This document shows, piece after piece, positions 11,043 to 23,563 of a stretch of 64,000 nucleotides of DNA. Position 1 is the stretch's first letter; each line of letters starts with the position of its first letter. Below the pieces are notes generated by a model. It ran no database searches, was not told the origin of the DNA, and worked only from the letters and a program-made list of their open reading frames with translations. Origin of the DNA: Gautieria morchelliformis (taxonomy: Eukaryota > Basidiomycota > Agaricomycetes > Gomphales > Gomphaceae); contig WHVA01000253.1 in NCBI GenBank assembly GCA_015179125.1, positions 1-64,000 on the forward strand. The letters are read 5' to 3'. Made by a program: the position numbers and the translations under genes.

Positions 11043-14000
11043 ATGGCGGGCAAGGAACCGTGCCTCTGTGTGCCCTCTTGCACCAAGGCGCTGGGATGAG
11101 TTCAACGTGAACGTCACCGGAAGCGGGTGCAAGCTGCACTAGGCCGTGCAAGCGACTTGTCGGATACTGGAAGCCCTAGTAGCACCAGTGGAGATCCGGA
11201 TGTGCTCAACTCAGTTCCAGGGGATTTCTATCGAGACGATGGTTCCCTCGTTCAAGATATAGATCTCGACAATCATGCCATCGCATTCGATAACGAACTG
11301 GTCAATGATGACTACATTGCCGGCACTCCCAGCTCAGACAGTGAGGCAGAAGATGCGGAGGGGCCAATCCCACCACTCGTTGAATCAGAGGATGAGAATG
11401 ATGCTGAGGAAGAAGAGGTCGAAGATGAGATAACTGACGAAAACTTGGTGCAAGTACTTGAGGAGCGGTTTGGTGATCAATGGAGAGAGCAGATGAACCA
11501 GCTTCGTAAGTGACATACCGTTCAATGACAGTGCAACGACTTACATTAGACATCAACCAGGAGGTGAACTGCTCACTGATGCAGACCTAGATAACATCAG
11601 CGCCTTCGCATTGCGTATGGAGGGTTCAGGCCTCCCTCGTTCAACTTATCAAAACCTGTGGAAATTCTTTAGACACAAGCTGAATCTCGACTCCGAATAC
11701 CTCATGTACCGTAGGATCGAGTTCCTATCTGGCGTCAAACCCACCTTTTACGACATGTGCAAAGTCCCCTGCTGCCTGTTCGCCGGTCCTCTTACAAACC
11801 GCACCGTATGCCCCTCCTGTGGGGCAGCACGCTACCACCTTAATGGCAAACCACTGGCACGATTCTCTTACCTGCCAATCATCCCTCGAATCCAGGCTTG
11901 GTACGCGAGCCTTCCCATGATCGAACAGCTTAAGTACCGAAGTCGTCACACACACACACCCGGCGAATATGCCGATGTATTCGATGGGTTGAATTACCGC
12001 ATAATGCTCAACTCGCGACTAGTATTAGAGGGGGTAGCACTCCCTCACAAGTATTTTTCTGATTCGAGGGACATTGCGTTCGGTGGATCTACAGATGGAT
12101 TCCAGGTGAGTGTACAACAATTTATACACTGGCACAAGGCTCAAACAGCGGATAGATATTTGCTGTTTGGCCTGCGCTTGGCAAGCGCAAGAGTAACTCA
12201 TCATGGCCACTTATCCTTGTCAACTTCAACTTACCACCTGAAATACGCACACGCACGGAAAATTTAATCCCCCTCGGCGTGATCCCCGGTCCCCACAGTC
12301 CCGATGCCCTCGACTCTTTTTTCTTCCCTTTCATCGAGGAATGCATTACTCGCACGTGGTGTCCGAACCTATGATGCGATCACAACGGAGAGCTTTGATT
12401 TGCATGCGTATTTGATTACCTTTTCAGGTGACCTGCCGGCAATCTCAAAGCTCCTCTGTCTGCGTGGTCATGGTGCCTACTGCCCCTGCCGCTGCTGCCT
12501 AATCAAGGGTGAAAGGATACAGGGTACATCAAACACGAAGTACTACCCTGTCCTTGTACCTCCTCGACGGCGTGGCGAGCAACAGAAGGAGCCGTATGAC
12601 CCCCTCAACCTTCCCCTGCGAACAAGGGAGAATTTGCAGGAACAACTCATCGAAATAAGCCAAGCGGCTGCTGTTGGTAGGCGTGATTTGGGGATGGAAT
12701 ACGGTATCAATCGCCTGTCCATGTTCTTGCGCGTTCCATCCATCCATTTTCCTCAGTCATTTCCACACGACATAATGCATCTATTCTTCGAAAATATCTG
12801 CCCATCCTTAGTCGATCAGTGGACGGGCTCTCGCAAATTCAAAGGCCGAGCTCCTGTGGACCCTGGATTCCAAATAGCGTCCCACATATGGGAGCAGATC
12901 GGGCGTGAGACAGCCGAAGCATTCAAGACCATTCCCTCGGAATTCGTTGGAGCCATGCCCGATATCACCACTTCTAAATATAAAGCAGAGTATTGGTCCT
13001 TTTGGTTCCAATATCTGGGGCCTGTTCTACTCCGCAATCGCTTCCCCAATGCCAAATATTACCGACATTATTGCGACCTTGTGGCGATCATCAAACGCTG
13101 TCTCCAGTTCACAATATCTGCGCAAGAAGTCGACGAGTTGGAGGCATCTATAATTAAATGGGTGGAGGAATATGAAAGGTATGACTTGCTTTCATCAAAT
13201 TGAATGATATCTCAGCGCATACCTGCAGGTGGTACTACGGGTATGACCAGAAGAATTTACGAGCGTGTAACTTCAACATCCACGCACTTCTTCATATCCC
13301 GGATTACATCCGGTGGTGTGGACCGGCTTGGACAACATGGGCATTCCCAATGGAGCGTTACTGCGGCAAGTTAGGCACTCGCATTACCTCACGGCTTCAT
13401 CCCTATGCGACTCTAGCGATGTACGTCAAGCGCAGTGCGCAGCTCACACAGCTCAAAATGTGTTATTCGCGTGTCCGGGATCTGCTGTCCTCTGACCGGA
13501 CCGAAGGAGAGCTTACACCCACTGAGAAGCAATACGAAGCTTGTGAGTAAACACTGGCTCAACTTGTCTATTGTCAGCTAATTATTTCCATGGTACAAAA
13601 GTCCCAAGCACTATACTGCGTTCCCCTCGTAAGCAAAACTTCCAACCAGATCAGGATCTGCGACGGCGCATATCTTTATACTTTGCTCGGATCTACGATC
13701 GGGATGCCGCAGAGATCAGGAACCTGATTCCCCTCACTATGACACGATGGGGGAAGGTCCGCATTGCAAACGGTGGAGATAAAATACGAGCACGTTGTGC
13801 AGTAAGTCTTGCTCAAGCGCTATCAATTCGTGACTCCTCATTTATCCGGGTGCGTCTCATCTATTCATTCTTTGAGGTTACTTGAGACTAATTTAGTTTC
13901 TCAATAATCAGTATACACTCATGGTTGCCAATAACCATCGTGGCCACGATCAACCGCCACAACGCCGTCAGATTTTTTACGGGCAGCTGGACTGTATTCT

Positions 14001-14271
14001 CGACCTTGAACTCCCGGCGTCACGCACGCTCAACCTCCCGGAACCTACCCGCTTCTTACTCGCGGTCGTGATTCCTTGTTCGACTGGAGGACGGGACGCT
14101 ACGTGCGAGGTTACGACATATTCAAATACCACCACGCCGATAGCAATTGATCTCCGTACAGTGGAGTGCGTGGTCGGCCGAGTTCAACGCGGGAACGAGT
14201 GGGGGATTATCGACCGAAGTGGCGACTTTGCTCGCACAGTGTTCATTGACCCCGTGGATGATGAAGACTAG
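11043..14271 (+). CDS. Tnp2-type CACTA transposase, nearly complete
   Basis: Exons, by reading frame and splice sites: about 11043-11505, 11561-12105, about 12185-13178, 13229-13552, 13578-13849 and 13912-14271. Tnp2 family landmarks appear in order: a CLCVPSC start, an acidic linker, the CxxC segment VCPSCGAARYHLNGKP, a STDGFQ block, WPLILVNFNLPPEIR, FDLHAYLITFSGDLPAISKL, PCRCCLIKG, FPHDIMHLFFENICPSL and GPAWTTWAFPMERYCG. Two faults are seen: an in-frame TGA near 11097 (before VQRERHRKRVQAAL) and a one-base frameshift near 12342 between PFIEE and ALLARGVRTYDA. If translation starts downstream of the TGA, only the second breaks the protein. The acidic gene lies divergently upstream. Tnp2 proteins bind and cut the element ends; this copy is probably inactive. 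Confidence 0.88.
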
Positions 14272-14893
14272 CTGGGGAGGCCAAGGGTGCACTGCGTATA
14301 TTTGCATTTCATACGCCTCGCGTCGATCGCGTAACAAAGCATGCTCACTCGCATGCCCACACGCTGTCAAACTCCCGTTGCACTCGCATTGTACTCCCAC
14401 TCCCACTCCCCGGACTCCCGGACTCGCAATGCCGCACTCCCCCTCACACTCCCTCGCTCTTCCCGAGCTCACCCTCCGGACCTGGACTCGGACTCCCGCG
14501 CTCGCCCTCCGGAGCCGCACTCGCCCCCACGTGATCGCATCGGTAGCAAATGCGTCGTGGGCCGAGTTCGACGTGGGGATCATCGACAAGATTTATCTTT
14601 ATTTTCATTTTCATTTTCATTCACTTACAGCGTTTGTTGATGCGGTAGACGACGAGGTTAATACTAGTAGGTAAACGGCCGCTTACTTTCACTTCTTGTG
14701 TATGCAAATAAATTGTATTTCATTTTGTGTACATTGAAATTTTTGTACCTTGGTACAAGTCCTAATCCAAGCCTAGGATCAGTACCTTAGCTTTTGAAAT
14801 TTAAGGGGCGCCGCCTGGCAAGTGCAAAAAGGAGCGTCTCAGCGGCGTTGGCTTGAAAAGCGCTGGTATACAGCGCCTATTGTTTCTACAGTG
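14272..14893 (+). repeat. CACTA right flank with a duplicated last exon and the 3' end
   Basis: After the stop codon, a low-complexity ACTCSC-rich stretch (14380-14530) leads into a second copy of the transposase tail. 14551-14587 repeats the words of 14169-14214 (CVVGRV, then a GIID-like part), and after an intron-like AT-rich stretch 14638-14674 reads AFVDAVDDEVNTSR, like the real ending VFIDPVDDED. The final 100 bp carry GGCGCC, GGCGTTGGC and AGCGCT subterminal repeats up to CTACAGTG at 14893. Confidence 0.6.
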
Positions 14894-17800
14894 AACAACG
14901 CATTACTGTGATGTGTAGTAATTAGGGGCGTTCTCTCGCACTTGAGTCGTCTCCCCAGAGATGGCACTGACAATGGGCACGTCGATCATGCCATCGATCT
15001 TCTTAACTGACTACATCTCCTGTGAAATTTATTAATCTTTCTGTTCTTAGCACATCATCATCTAACAGTAGCATCATGCTCAAGTGAACTGGGTACGTCT
15101 CTATTGTTCTGTTCTTCAACTCTATTCGCATTCTGTATCCATACTACGTTGCTGATGGAGTATGCCCAGGCTGTTAATATCATATGATACGCGCACTCGA
15201 TACACATGCCTGAAGATGATCATACGAGAATGGTGGATATTCCCTTACAGTCTACCTCACAACCACCACCTGCACGACACTCCAAATTACCACGTCCGAT
15301 CGATTCATCATACCCCTGACTGATCCGGCCATGTCCATCAACATGGGCTTCCGCTTAGCGTGATGAGAGGCGATTCAATACAGGCTGGGCGAGGATAGGC
15401 GTGGTGTCTACCTCCACAATGCCTCCATGACCAACGTAAGAGGTTCCGCTGACTTCCTTAGAGCCCCTCAATACTTTGGACACCCATATCCTCAGCTACT
15501 GGCTCCCGTCTCTACTGACATGGTTTTCCGTGAAGTGCCTCGATATACTGGATGCTCCTCGACTCCTTGTAAGCGCCGCCTTCCTTCGCGTTTCAGTGTC
15601 CCGCATCTCGGTCATGGCATTCCGGATTCGTCCAGGGTCCATGGCCTCTCCCAGAACTTTCTCAGCCGCCGTGGATAAAATCGTATAGTCTCTTGCTTCC
15701 ATTGTCCTCGTCAGCGTCTCGCAAAAGATAGTCCAACTCCACCTCCTTTAGGAGCCAATGTCGTGTCTGGCATGGGGCGCATTTGCCACCCAATAAGACA
15801 CCTCGATTCTCCTTATTGCCGTTCATTACCGACACTAGTGATGAAATGACTGCTGCTCCATATTCGTGGCGCATTGATGAATTAGAATGAAGGTCATGAC
15901 CCTTGTATTAGGGCGGGCTCGAGAAGCTGGAACTGGCAGCCAACAATGATAATTAAGAGATTATGAACCAAATACTTATGTAACTGGAATTGTCACCTGA
16001 TAAGTACCATCGTACAGCCCTTGTCATCCGGTACTACAATAAATCATGAAGACAATATATGTTGGAAGAAAGGGAGTCTTCATATGAGCATTCGTTGGAG
16101 CGACTAGGTCGGGGCGAATGGCTAACGGTGGATCGGGGAGTCAACAGTGGTTCCGCGTAAGTTTCAACAGTTGACAGAAATCCAAGCGCGACAACACACC
16201 CCGGACTATCGCCAATCCAATAAGTTGATGTAGTGATCGCCTAAGCGTACGCCCGCTGTACCCTATGAACCATCCCATATAGTGGTCTCTCGAGAGCATG
16301 TTGATGAGCCACTGGCAGGAACGCCGGCTGTACTGGATACGTTGCAAATTCGTGGCGACAGACATCGAAAGGATTATATTCAGTTGCGCGACCTATTTGG
16401 TGAGATATTTGATTAGCAGCGAATGGACACTTACCCAACTGCTGTACTAGTCGCTCCTTCGAGGGTTATGCATATTTGAGCAGAGGGCTGCTAGGTTGCG
16501 GACCGTCTTGTGCGCTACCGCTCTGGAACCTGCGAGTCAAGTGGGTTTGACAGATCTTTGTCCTCCTGCGTAGATATATAGGATGATAGCGGACTTACGA
16601 CGAGTTAGATCTGCGAAACTACTCGCAGCCTATCATGGATGGTTGGCAAGTTCATTTCGATTGACATCTATGTTATATATGTGCCTTTTTATGGTGCTTT
16701 GTGGTCGCGGTAACTTCGTAGACCCGCCAAATACAGTAATGTTTGGTTCCAAGTTTGGCTATGCCTGACTCAAAGTCAGCTCCGCGCTCAACATAGGGAC
16801 GTGTTATATCATTCTCCCCAAACCAAAGGGTCTGAACATTACTGTCAAGCGTATCAGTTTTCTACATTCGAACAGTCGGTTCCGGTATTCGTCTGTTCTT
16901 TCTGGCCCGGTCGGGCATACGTATCCACCAGCGCCCTGCATGTACGATATTTCAACTACTTGGTCGCGACCCTCGAACCCATCGATTCTCAAGGGGTTTT
17001 ACCAAATATATCTACTCGTGCTTTGTTTTCTATGGTTTTACTATGACCTGCTCAGCTTTGGCCCAAGCCACGTCGACGCTGACCGGTTTTTCTCAGTACT
17101 GAAGAAAGATTGTAGACAATTGTCCGATCAGGATCGTCTCATCTTGCGCTCCATCGTGCTTCTACCCTCTCGCGACTGTCATCTGTTGATTGGACGACAT
17201 CCTTATCCTGCTTTCCCATCTCGAATTATTCGTGGCGACGCTGACCAGCCGTGAGTACCTACTCTAAAAACCACTCGAAAGAAAATCCTAGCGAGGATGC
17301 TCTGCAGCGTCACAGACTAGGTTCCCAGTTCCTACCCGATCGTCGTTGGATTCTGCTACACGCTATAATACCACGGATGGTAGCCGCTGATCACATTTCA
17401 GTCTGGAAATTCAACATAGCATTATCGACTACATGAGACCGGAAGGCAAAGCGGTACGACGCCGACCGTTATCAGTCGGTCAAAATACTTACATTAATCC
17501 CAGGGTGGAGCATGAATACAGCCTTCAGGAAGTCCACTTGTAGACGGTCGGCAGGATATAGAAAATCACAATATTAGCCTCTCCACTTTGAGTCCCATAC
17601 AAAAGGAGAGGTGAAGACGAAATTACGAGTCTGAAGCATGCTATGAGCTGGATACAAGCGTTTATTTGCGTAGGGGTGCTAACACTAATGAACGGTGCAC
17701 TCATGTAATTGACTTGGCAGCCTGGAACATATCTTCCGTGCTTCTTTCTAATTTATCCTCATCCGACTCTTTAGCTCGCTTCTGCATCCACATCTACACA

Positions 17801-18450
17801 GCCCGCACCCTTCATTCCGATTCGTATGACCAGACTACGTTATCTTTGGAATTTAGAGAGCTCTATAGGCGCTCCTAGGGCACGTTGCGAAGGACTGTGA
17901 AATTGACAGGCTGGCTGCCACTAATATCACATGATGTGCGTACTTGTTTCCTGCGTTTGACAGATTTTGACGATGCCAGTACCGCGTGCATCTGTCATCC
18001 ATCCTTCCAAACGTCAACCAGACTGCTCCCGCGTCGTGTCACCTGTGAATTGACAGCCACATCCGAACATGAGTCTAAGCGTCGGCTTCGTCTGTCTTCG
18101 TCAGCATGCTTCTGCTTCTCTATACCTCGCACCCCGCACGCTACTATTGACATAAGTGTATTGGTATTCACTCCTGCTTCTGAGCACGGAACTTGCCTGC
18201 TCACGGCTTCTATGTCACGCTGTTCTGAGCGTCCAGGATTTTGCTTGTGATTGTCTGCGAGTATGTGAAGTCGGCTCCATTGTCACACGACGACCAGAAA
18301 ACCTTGTGATCTGTGGTTCTCCATTTCTCCTCAGCGCCACAATCGAAAAGAAAGAAGCGTCAAATGTTCGCAGGATTCTATTACTAGAAACGCCTCGTGC
18401 ATCTATCTATCCATCGTCCAAACGCCAACCATGCTTCTGTGGCGATTCGT
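14894..18450. other. No gene recognised
   Basis: Many short frames occur on both strands, but none shows a known domain or a convincing chain of exons. A minus-strand stretch at 15496-15874 reads as plausible protein in two overlapping frames (GGKCAPCQTRHW; then EKVLGEAMDPGRIRNAM) and might be a decayed or intron-split gene. At 16939-17250 the + strand reads through a hydrophobic run (LLVLCFLWFYYDLL) without any known motif. Around 17980-18060 and 18390-18450 two passages are loosely similar (CATCC..CCAAACGYCAACCA). Confidence 0.4.
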
Positions 18451-21400
18451 GTTAATTGGTTGGTCCTGCCGGGAGAAAGTTAACTTGGCTTGCTTCGTTT
18501 AGTGCAGGTGAATTCAGCTTGCCACTCCCATATGTGCCTCTTCTTTCATTCCCCTTTCTCGCTATTATACATTGAGTGCGCCTCCGCGGCGGTCTGCGTC
18601 CGATCCTTGCTGCGTGGTGCGCCGAGTCTCGATTCACGAAACAGGGGATGACACCAAACATCGACGTTGACACACCATCGCAAACTCCTCTCCAACCACA
18701 TCCCGTGCTTCCCTCCTTCCCGGCCCCCGCATTGTATCAGTGACCAAAATGACAGGAAGGGAAATTAAAGGTGCACGAGAAGTGTGACTAGCCGAATATT
18801 GACAGCTCGTGAATGCGGCGAACACGAGTACTGCACACCGCCCACTCCCTGGGACTATCTTGCTGGTGCTTGCCCAGGCTCGACTGGGATCGGGACAGCG
18901 GGTTATATCCGTGATGCGGTAGGTAGGATATGCACGCCGTGGCCCGTGTGCACGTGTAGCTGCTACGTGCTGCGTGTTATGTGATAGGTTTGCGTTGGGT
19001 GTGTGCTACTTGTAAGCGACTGTGACAGGCTCTGACACTGTGCACAATGTCATACCGGCGCGTTCCGCTTTGGTCGGAATCGTAACGTTCCCCCGTGACT
19101 GCTCCAGGTTTGGATAATAAGTAAGGGGCGTGGGGGCCAGGAGTTGGGCCAAAGGTATTTTTGTTTTGCTTCTGTCTTCAATTTGTCCGTGTAGGCGCAG
19201 ATTGATACCCCGCATACGTATATAGCATTGTGTGGAAGCAGGTCGTTTGAATTGGGTGTTGGCTGGATCAACAGGCTGGGGCGCGCTAGGAGGAATCGAA
19301 GATACGGCGGGCGGATCATGTATGCAGTTTCTTACGGCGTTGGGTAGACATACGACCACCCCGCCGCAGCACAACAACCTGCACTTGCGTCCCAGCATCA
19401 AGACTCCCAGCCCTCAGGAGAACGATAGCATCCTTACTTTTCTCGCCAGTGGCTCACCGGCTTCAGGATACCAGACAGCCTTATAATAGCATACGCGCCG
19501 CCGGACGGCAAGTACGAGTGTTACACCACATCTTATGATCGTCAGCATTCGTGCAAGACTATAACGAATATCGAGGGGCAGCTGCAGCTGCATAACCATA
19601 AGACCACAAGCACCACAAGATCCTCGACATAGAAAGGATAGTGAACTCAGACTGCACTCAGGGGGAGAGTCCGCTCCAAGGCACAGCCGTGTCGCCGAGG
19701 TGGGGACCACCTAAGGACGTTCTATTTGGCAAGGTAGCTTCCTATGCTGCTGGAGGCCTGTTCGGCCGATGTCCAACTCTGGCGCAACATTAATGATGTG
19801 TCTTGATGTTATTATGCGCGCCACTGTGTTTCACAAGCCCGGGCCCCGGAGGCGCCCAGCGGTGTGTCTAGAAGAACGAACACTGGCCAAGCGAAACATT
19901 AGAAAGGTGCTGAAGCAGGTTATCAAAAGAAGCTGAATGGGCACGAGACAAGGACAGAATAGTGAGGAATTCAGGGATAACAGCAGTTACGGCGAAGCCA
20001 CACCCAAACCATCACCATAGGACGTAAGAGAAGTTCAGAAACGATATGAGTACGACATATGCGGTTAGAGAAATGTGGAATAGATTAGCTGTAATTGACT
20101 GCACCACAATATATCTTGTCTTGCATATGGCCCAGCCCGGTCGTCAAACACAACCTGCAATTTAGACAAAACATTGAATAAAGGCGAACGATCGTATATT
20201 AGGCGGAGTATCGCATATTTATAATTTCGGCCGTTGAGTATTGGGGGATCAGGCACAACGTCCGGGTGTGCTTGTGTGGGCCGATCGATGGCAACCGCCG
20301 GGACCTAGTTTGTTCATAAGTCTGATTACGTCACCCACTGCATCTAAAAGAGTAACATACCGTCGGGTTGGCCAGTTCCCGGCAAGAACGGAATACGCAC
20401 CAACGTGCGTCGTGTGGAGAGTGGGGTATGGGGTATTGAGACAATCTAGATGGAGCGCAGCTGCATGATGTAATGCCCATTCATGGCACCGCTCATTGAG
20501 TGCGCTAGTGGCGGCGGCGCAAGTACACTGGGAGAGGTCGCAGGACCCAGGCCAGGAGGTCAGGCGTGCTCCCTCGGTGAGCCAGATGCAGACGCAGACT
20601 GTGCAAAACGCCAGTGACGACACTACAGACGGCGGCACAGGGTCCGGCCGAGCTCCGAGCAATGACGCTGTCCCTTATACTCTACGATGAGCGGCCTGGA
20701 GACGCCGTGGGCACGTGCTATACCTACAATTTAGCTGGTAAGCCGCAGCAGCTTACCCTCGGCCGAACAGGATCCGTCCTGTGGTACTTCCGTTCTGGGA
20801 ACAAAGGCACGTTAAGTTCTGTGTTTTCGCGCTTTCGTCAGCGGCTGATCGGATAATCTGATAAGTGGGCAGATAACTCAAAGTCCGTGCCACGCGGTGT
20901 ATGGCCGATGGGCGCGTGCATGACGTAGGCTGACGGTCAACATGGATTATGGAGAAACCTGCACACGACCACGACCGGGGCGCGGAGTGCTCGAGCTCGC
21001 CGTATCGCGCATTCGTCATCCGTGCTCGATCCGACGCATGCCCCACTATACGGATTTCCATGGAGACCATAACCTCCTTCCCGACAGAAATTGTACCACG
21101 CTCAGGGCGGGCTATATACCATCCCCATCCAATGCAACGTCACGACGTTTCCCCGGATTCCAGATGCGCCACAAAGGCCTCGGCGGCACCGGCTCACGAT
21201 ATCTCACGACGCACGTGTGCTGTTAACCATAACCGGTAGCGACGCCGTTCACTCGTGCATAACCGGTGCTGGGATAAGACCGTGGCGGCGTCTGTCGCGC
21301 CCACCGATTGCGATTGCAGTTGTAGCCGATAACATGTACCCGTTGATGCGAGCTGAGAAGACGATGATCTAAGGATCGCAGAGCGTTCTTTGCCTGTCTC

Positions 21401-22862
21401 CTGAGGTGCGAGTCGTCACCAGGGGAGACGCCATGGGGATGGAACGGGAAGACATGTCCGCCCCTGTCAGCTTGCGGATAAGGAGTCACGGTTTCCAGTG
21501 ATGATTTGGTGGACTTATCAATATGGCAGAGCTTACACGAGGTTATCCACGGATGGATGCAGGCCGAGAACTGGACACGCAAAAACTTCACATCAAGGGT
21601 TGTTTTTCTTTTCTTTTTTTTTCTCTTTGGTTCTTTTTTTTTTTTTTTTTGTGATGAATCCACCTTCAATCTATCATATTCCAGCCAGTGCGGGTCCGCT
21701 TGAGGCTTCGTAAGGCTATGGAAGGTTCGGCGAATGAAGACGCAGACAATGAGACGCTATAGATATGAATTACAGCAAGAGGCGCCAGAAAGCAATAAAA
21801 GAAACGGAGCCTGTTCCAAAATTAGAGTGAAAAGAATACAAAATTGTCGCGGAGCGACGTCAAGCCCGGTTGTAGGATTAGCCCTATATCTATATAGAAG
21901 GTGGACTCCGATGATGGTTAAGCAGCAGTGACGTCGAGGGCTTCGTGCCTCACGCCGTCTACCGGGTATCGGTCACGGCTGAAATTTACCTCGTCGTTGT
22001 CTTAGCGAGCGTCGGGACTCCACAGTCCGGTGGGGTTACAGTAAATTGTCGGACCTCCGGGACCGGTATGAACCCCGTGCCATGCAACCAACATGTGGCG
22101 TGTGCCGATGATAGCTAAATACGTGATGTGTGACGCGTGCGTAACGGCGGCGCTTGTGGGATACGTGCCGAGATGCGATTAGTCGAGTGTACCGGTGGGG
22201 CGTTGATTCATTCAGCCTTAGTGGGACAGATGGTCGGTTAGATACCGCGCGCGGCTGTGTCGAAAGGGGATGACGGTAGAATCGATTCGATATCCCTGTC
22301 GATTGTGGAGTAGGTTGTGGTGTAGGTAATTGGTCATGCGGTAGCATGGCTGGCTGGCTGGCACGCGGCACGTGGATCAGACACAGACAAACGCACGACG
22401 ACAAAGCACTAAATAGATATGATTGCACTGCAATGACCTTGATAAATAATGACCTCATGTCCGGCGGGGGACTTGTAAGACGAAGAAGCGTTGACAGTAA
22501 TTGTGAGGGTACACGAGGAGGTACAGGAGCGTGCATGAATGGGGCAAGGAAGAACACGGCATTGGTAGGACGGGGAAATCGGATTAGATGTAGGGTAGTG
22601 TGAGGGAACAGGAACATCGGAAGGCGGAACGGGACTGGGATCGTGGACAAGAACGGACACAACGGGGTGGATACAACAACAGGCCAACGAGCCAACAGAC
22701 AGTAATCGATGCGACGGACGGGTACCATCACAATCAACGCGGAGAACGGAAAGCATATGCACAGCGCGACGCGGACTGGAGAATGAGGAGGCGGTGGTGG
22801 GAAAGGATGTGGTGCGGAGGCGTAGTGGTGACGGCGTGGTAAAGTGGGAGTGAATAGCGCGT
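18451..22862. other. No gene recognised; host-like intergenic sequence
   Basis: Base composition here is higher in G+C than in the transposon regions, and CpG is common. Frames up to about 300 residues at 22036-22944 (-) look like chance frames: they are Pro/Ser/Arg/His-rich without domains, and their right part overlaps the last exon of the small cysteine-rich gene in another frame. A pyrimidine run with T16-18 lies at 21596-21653. No tRNA or rRNA signature was found by eye. Confidence 0.4.
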
Positions 22863-23336
22863 CTACCGGCGGTGGCGCCGGGAGCTCTCGCCGTACCAGG
22901 GCTCGCAGAGGTGACACCAGGTGTCGCTGTGGCGCGGTCAGCATGCAGCATACACACGGCGCAGAGCGCGCGCACTGACCTGTACGCCGTGATCTTCTCC
23001 TGGTCAGGGTAGTAGTGCTGTGGGAAGCAAAGCAGTGTCAGCACAGCGCAGGCGGCGGGCGCGACGCGGGACTTCGCACCTGCTCGCACTGCGCGCAGGT
23101 CGAGCAGTTGGGCGGGTGCAGGTCGCTCTTGACACAGCGGCGCGAGTTGCAGTCTATCTTGGCGATCCACTTTGTCTGTATGTAGTGCTAGAGAGAGGTC
23201 GGGCTCGCGCAGCGCGCAGAGAAGCGAAGCAGACGTACGCCACACTTGGTGTATGAGGTTCCTTCGCTGTGGGGCTGTGAGGCGAGGCGCATCGGCAGGA
23301 CGGACGACGAGGAGCGCACCTTTTCATGCGACACAT
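22863..23336 (-). CDS. Small cysteine-rich protein, five short exons (84 aa)
   Basis: Exons on the minus strand are 23320-23336, 23239-23266, 23080-23187, 22980-23017 and 22863-22926. Introns are 51-62 bp with GT-AG ends, and the sum is 255 bp with a clean stop. The protein starts MCRMKSEGTSYTKCGHY and has the pattern KCGHY, DCNSRRC, CSTCAQCEQ and WCHLCEPW: ten cysteines and several histidines, as in a zinc-binding fold. I recall a common basidiomycete family of small proteins that start MCR, then TxYxxCGH and DCNSxRC; no function is known to me. It has no signal peptide, so it is probably intracellular. It is divergent from TLG2 with a 227-bp gap. The gene looks intact. Confidence 0.8.
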
Positions 23337-23563
23337 GATGAGAGCTGCTGGGGTAGTAGTAGTAGTAGAGGTGGGTGCGGCGGTTGAGACGAAAAAGTGA
23401 GCATGGCAGTGCTATTTAAGCGATTGACGGGAATAATAAACGTATAATTATTTTTTCGTTTTATTTTTCGCGCACAGCCACGACCAATATCACGAGGCCG
23501 TCGTCATACGATTCCGGCTCCGACGTCACGTGCCGCGCCCGCCACCGGTATCCAATCGCTCCC
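23337..23563. promoter_or_regulatory. Shared upstream region of the Cys-rich gene and TLG2
   Basis: The two divergent start codons are 227 bp apart. The gap holds a GTAGTAGTAGTAG run (23351-23365), a TATTTAAG box (23414-23421) and an AT-rich patch (AATAATAAACGTATAATTATT, 23431-23451). These can serve either gene. No operator can be named. Confidence 0.4.

Larger units (their letters stand above)
7673..14893 (+). mobile_element. CACTA (EnSpm/CMC) DNA transposon, locus 1, 7.2 kb
   Basis: The left end reads CACTGCAGGAAGAGCGCC. The right end, read inward on the minus strand, is CACTGTAGAAACAATAGGC. Both start CACTGYAGRAA and carry GGCGCC/AGCGCT-type subterminal repeats, as CACTA elements do. Inside are a Tnp2-type transposase on + and a divergent acidic-repeat gene on -, with a copia relic inserted beyond the end of the acidic gene. 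The left end and the central promoter have clear homologues at 53757-54184 and 50976-51290. The 3-bp flanks (ACA, AAC) do not match exactly, so the outer limits are probable, not certain. Confidence 0.75.

Noticed and set aside
21596-21653. Poly(T) run as the tail of a retroposed SINE or mRNA
   Set aside because: No target duplication, no tRNA-like promoter and no repeated body beside it.
22036-23245. 302- and 278-residue minus-strand frames
   Set aside because: They run through the introns and exons of the five-exon cysteine-rich gene in other frames and show no domain.
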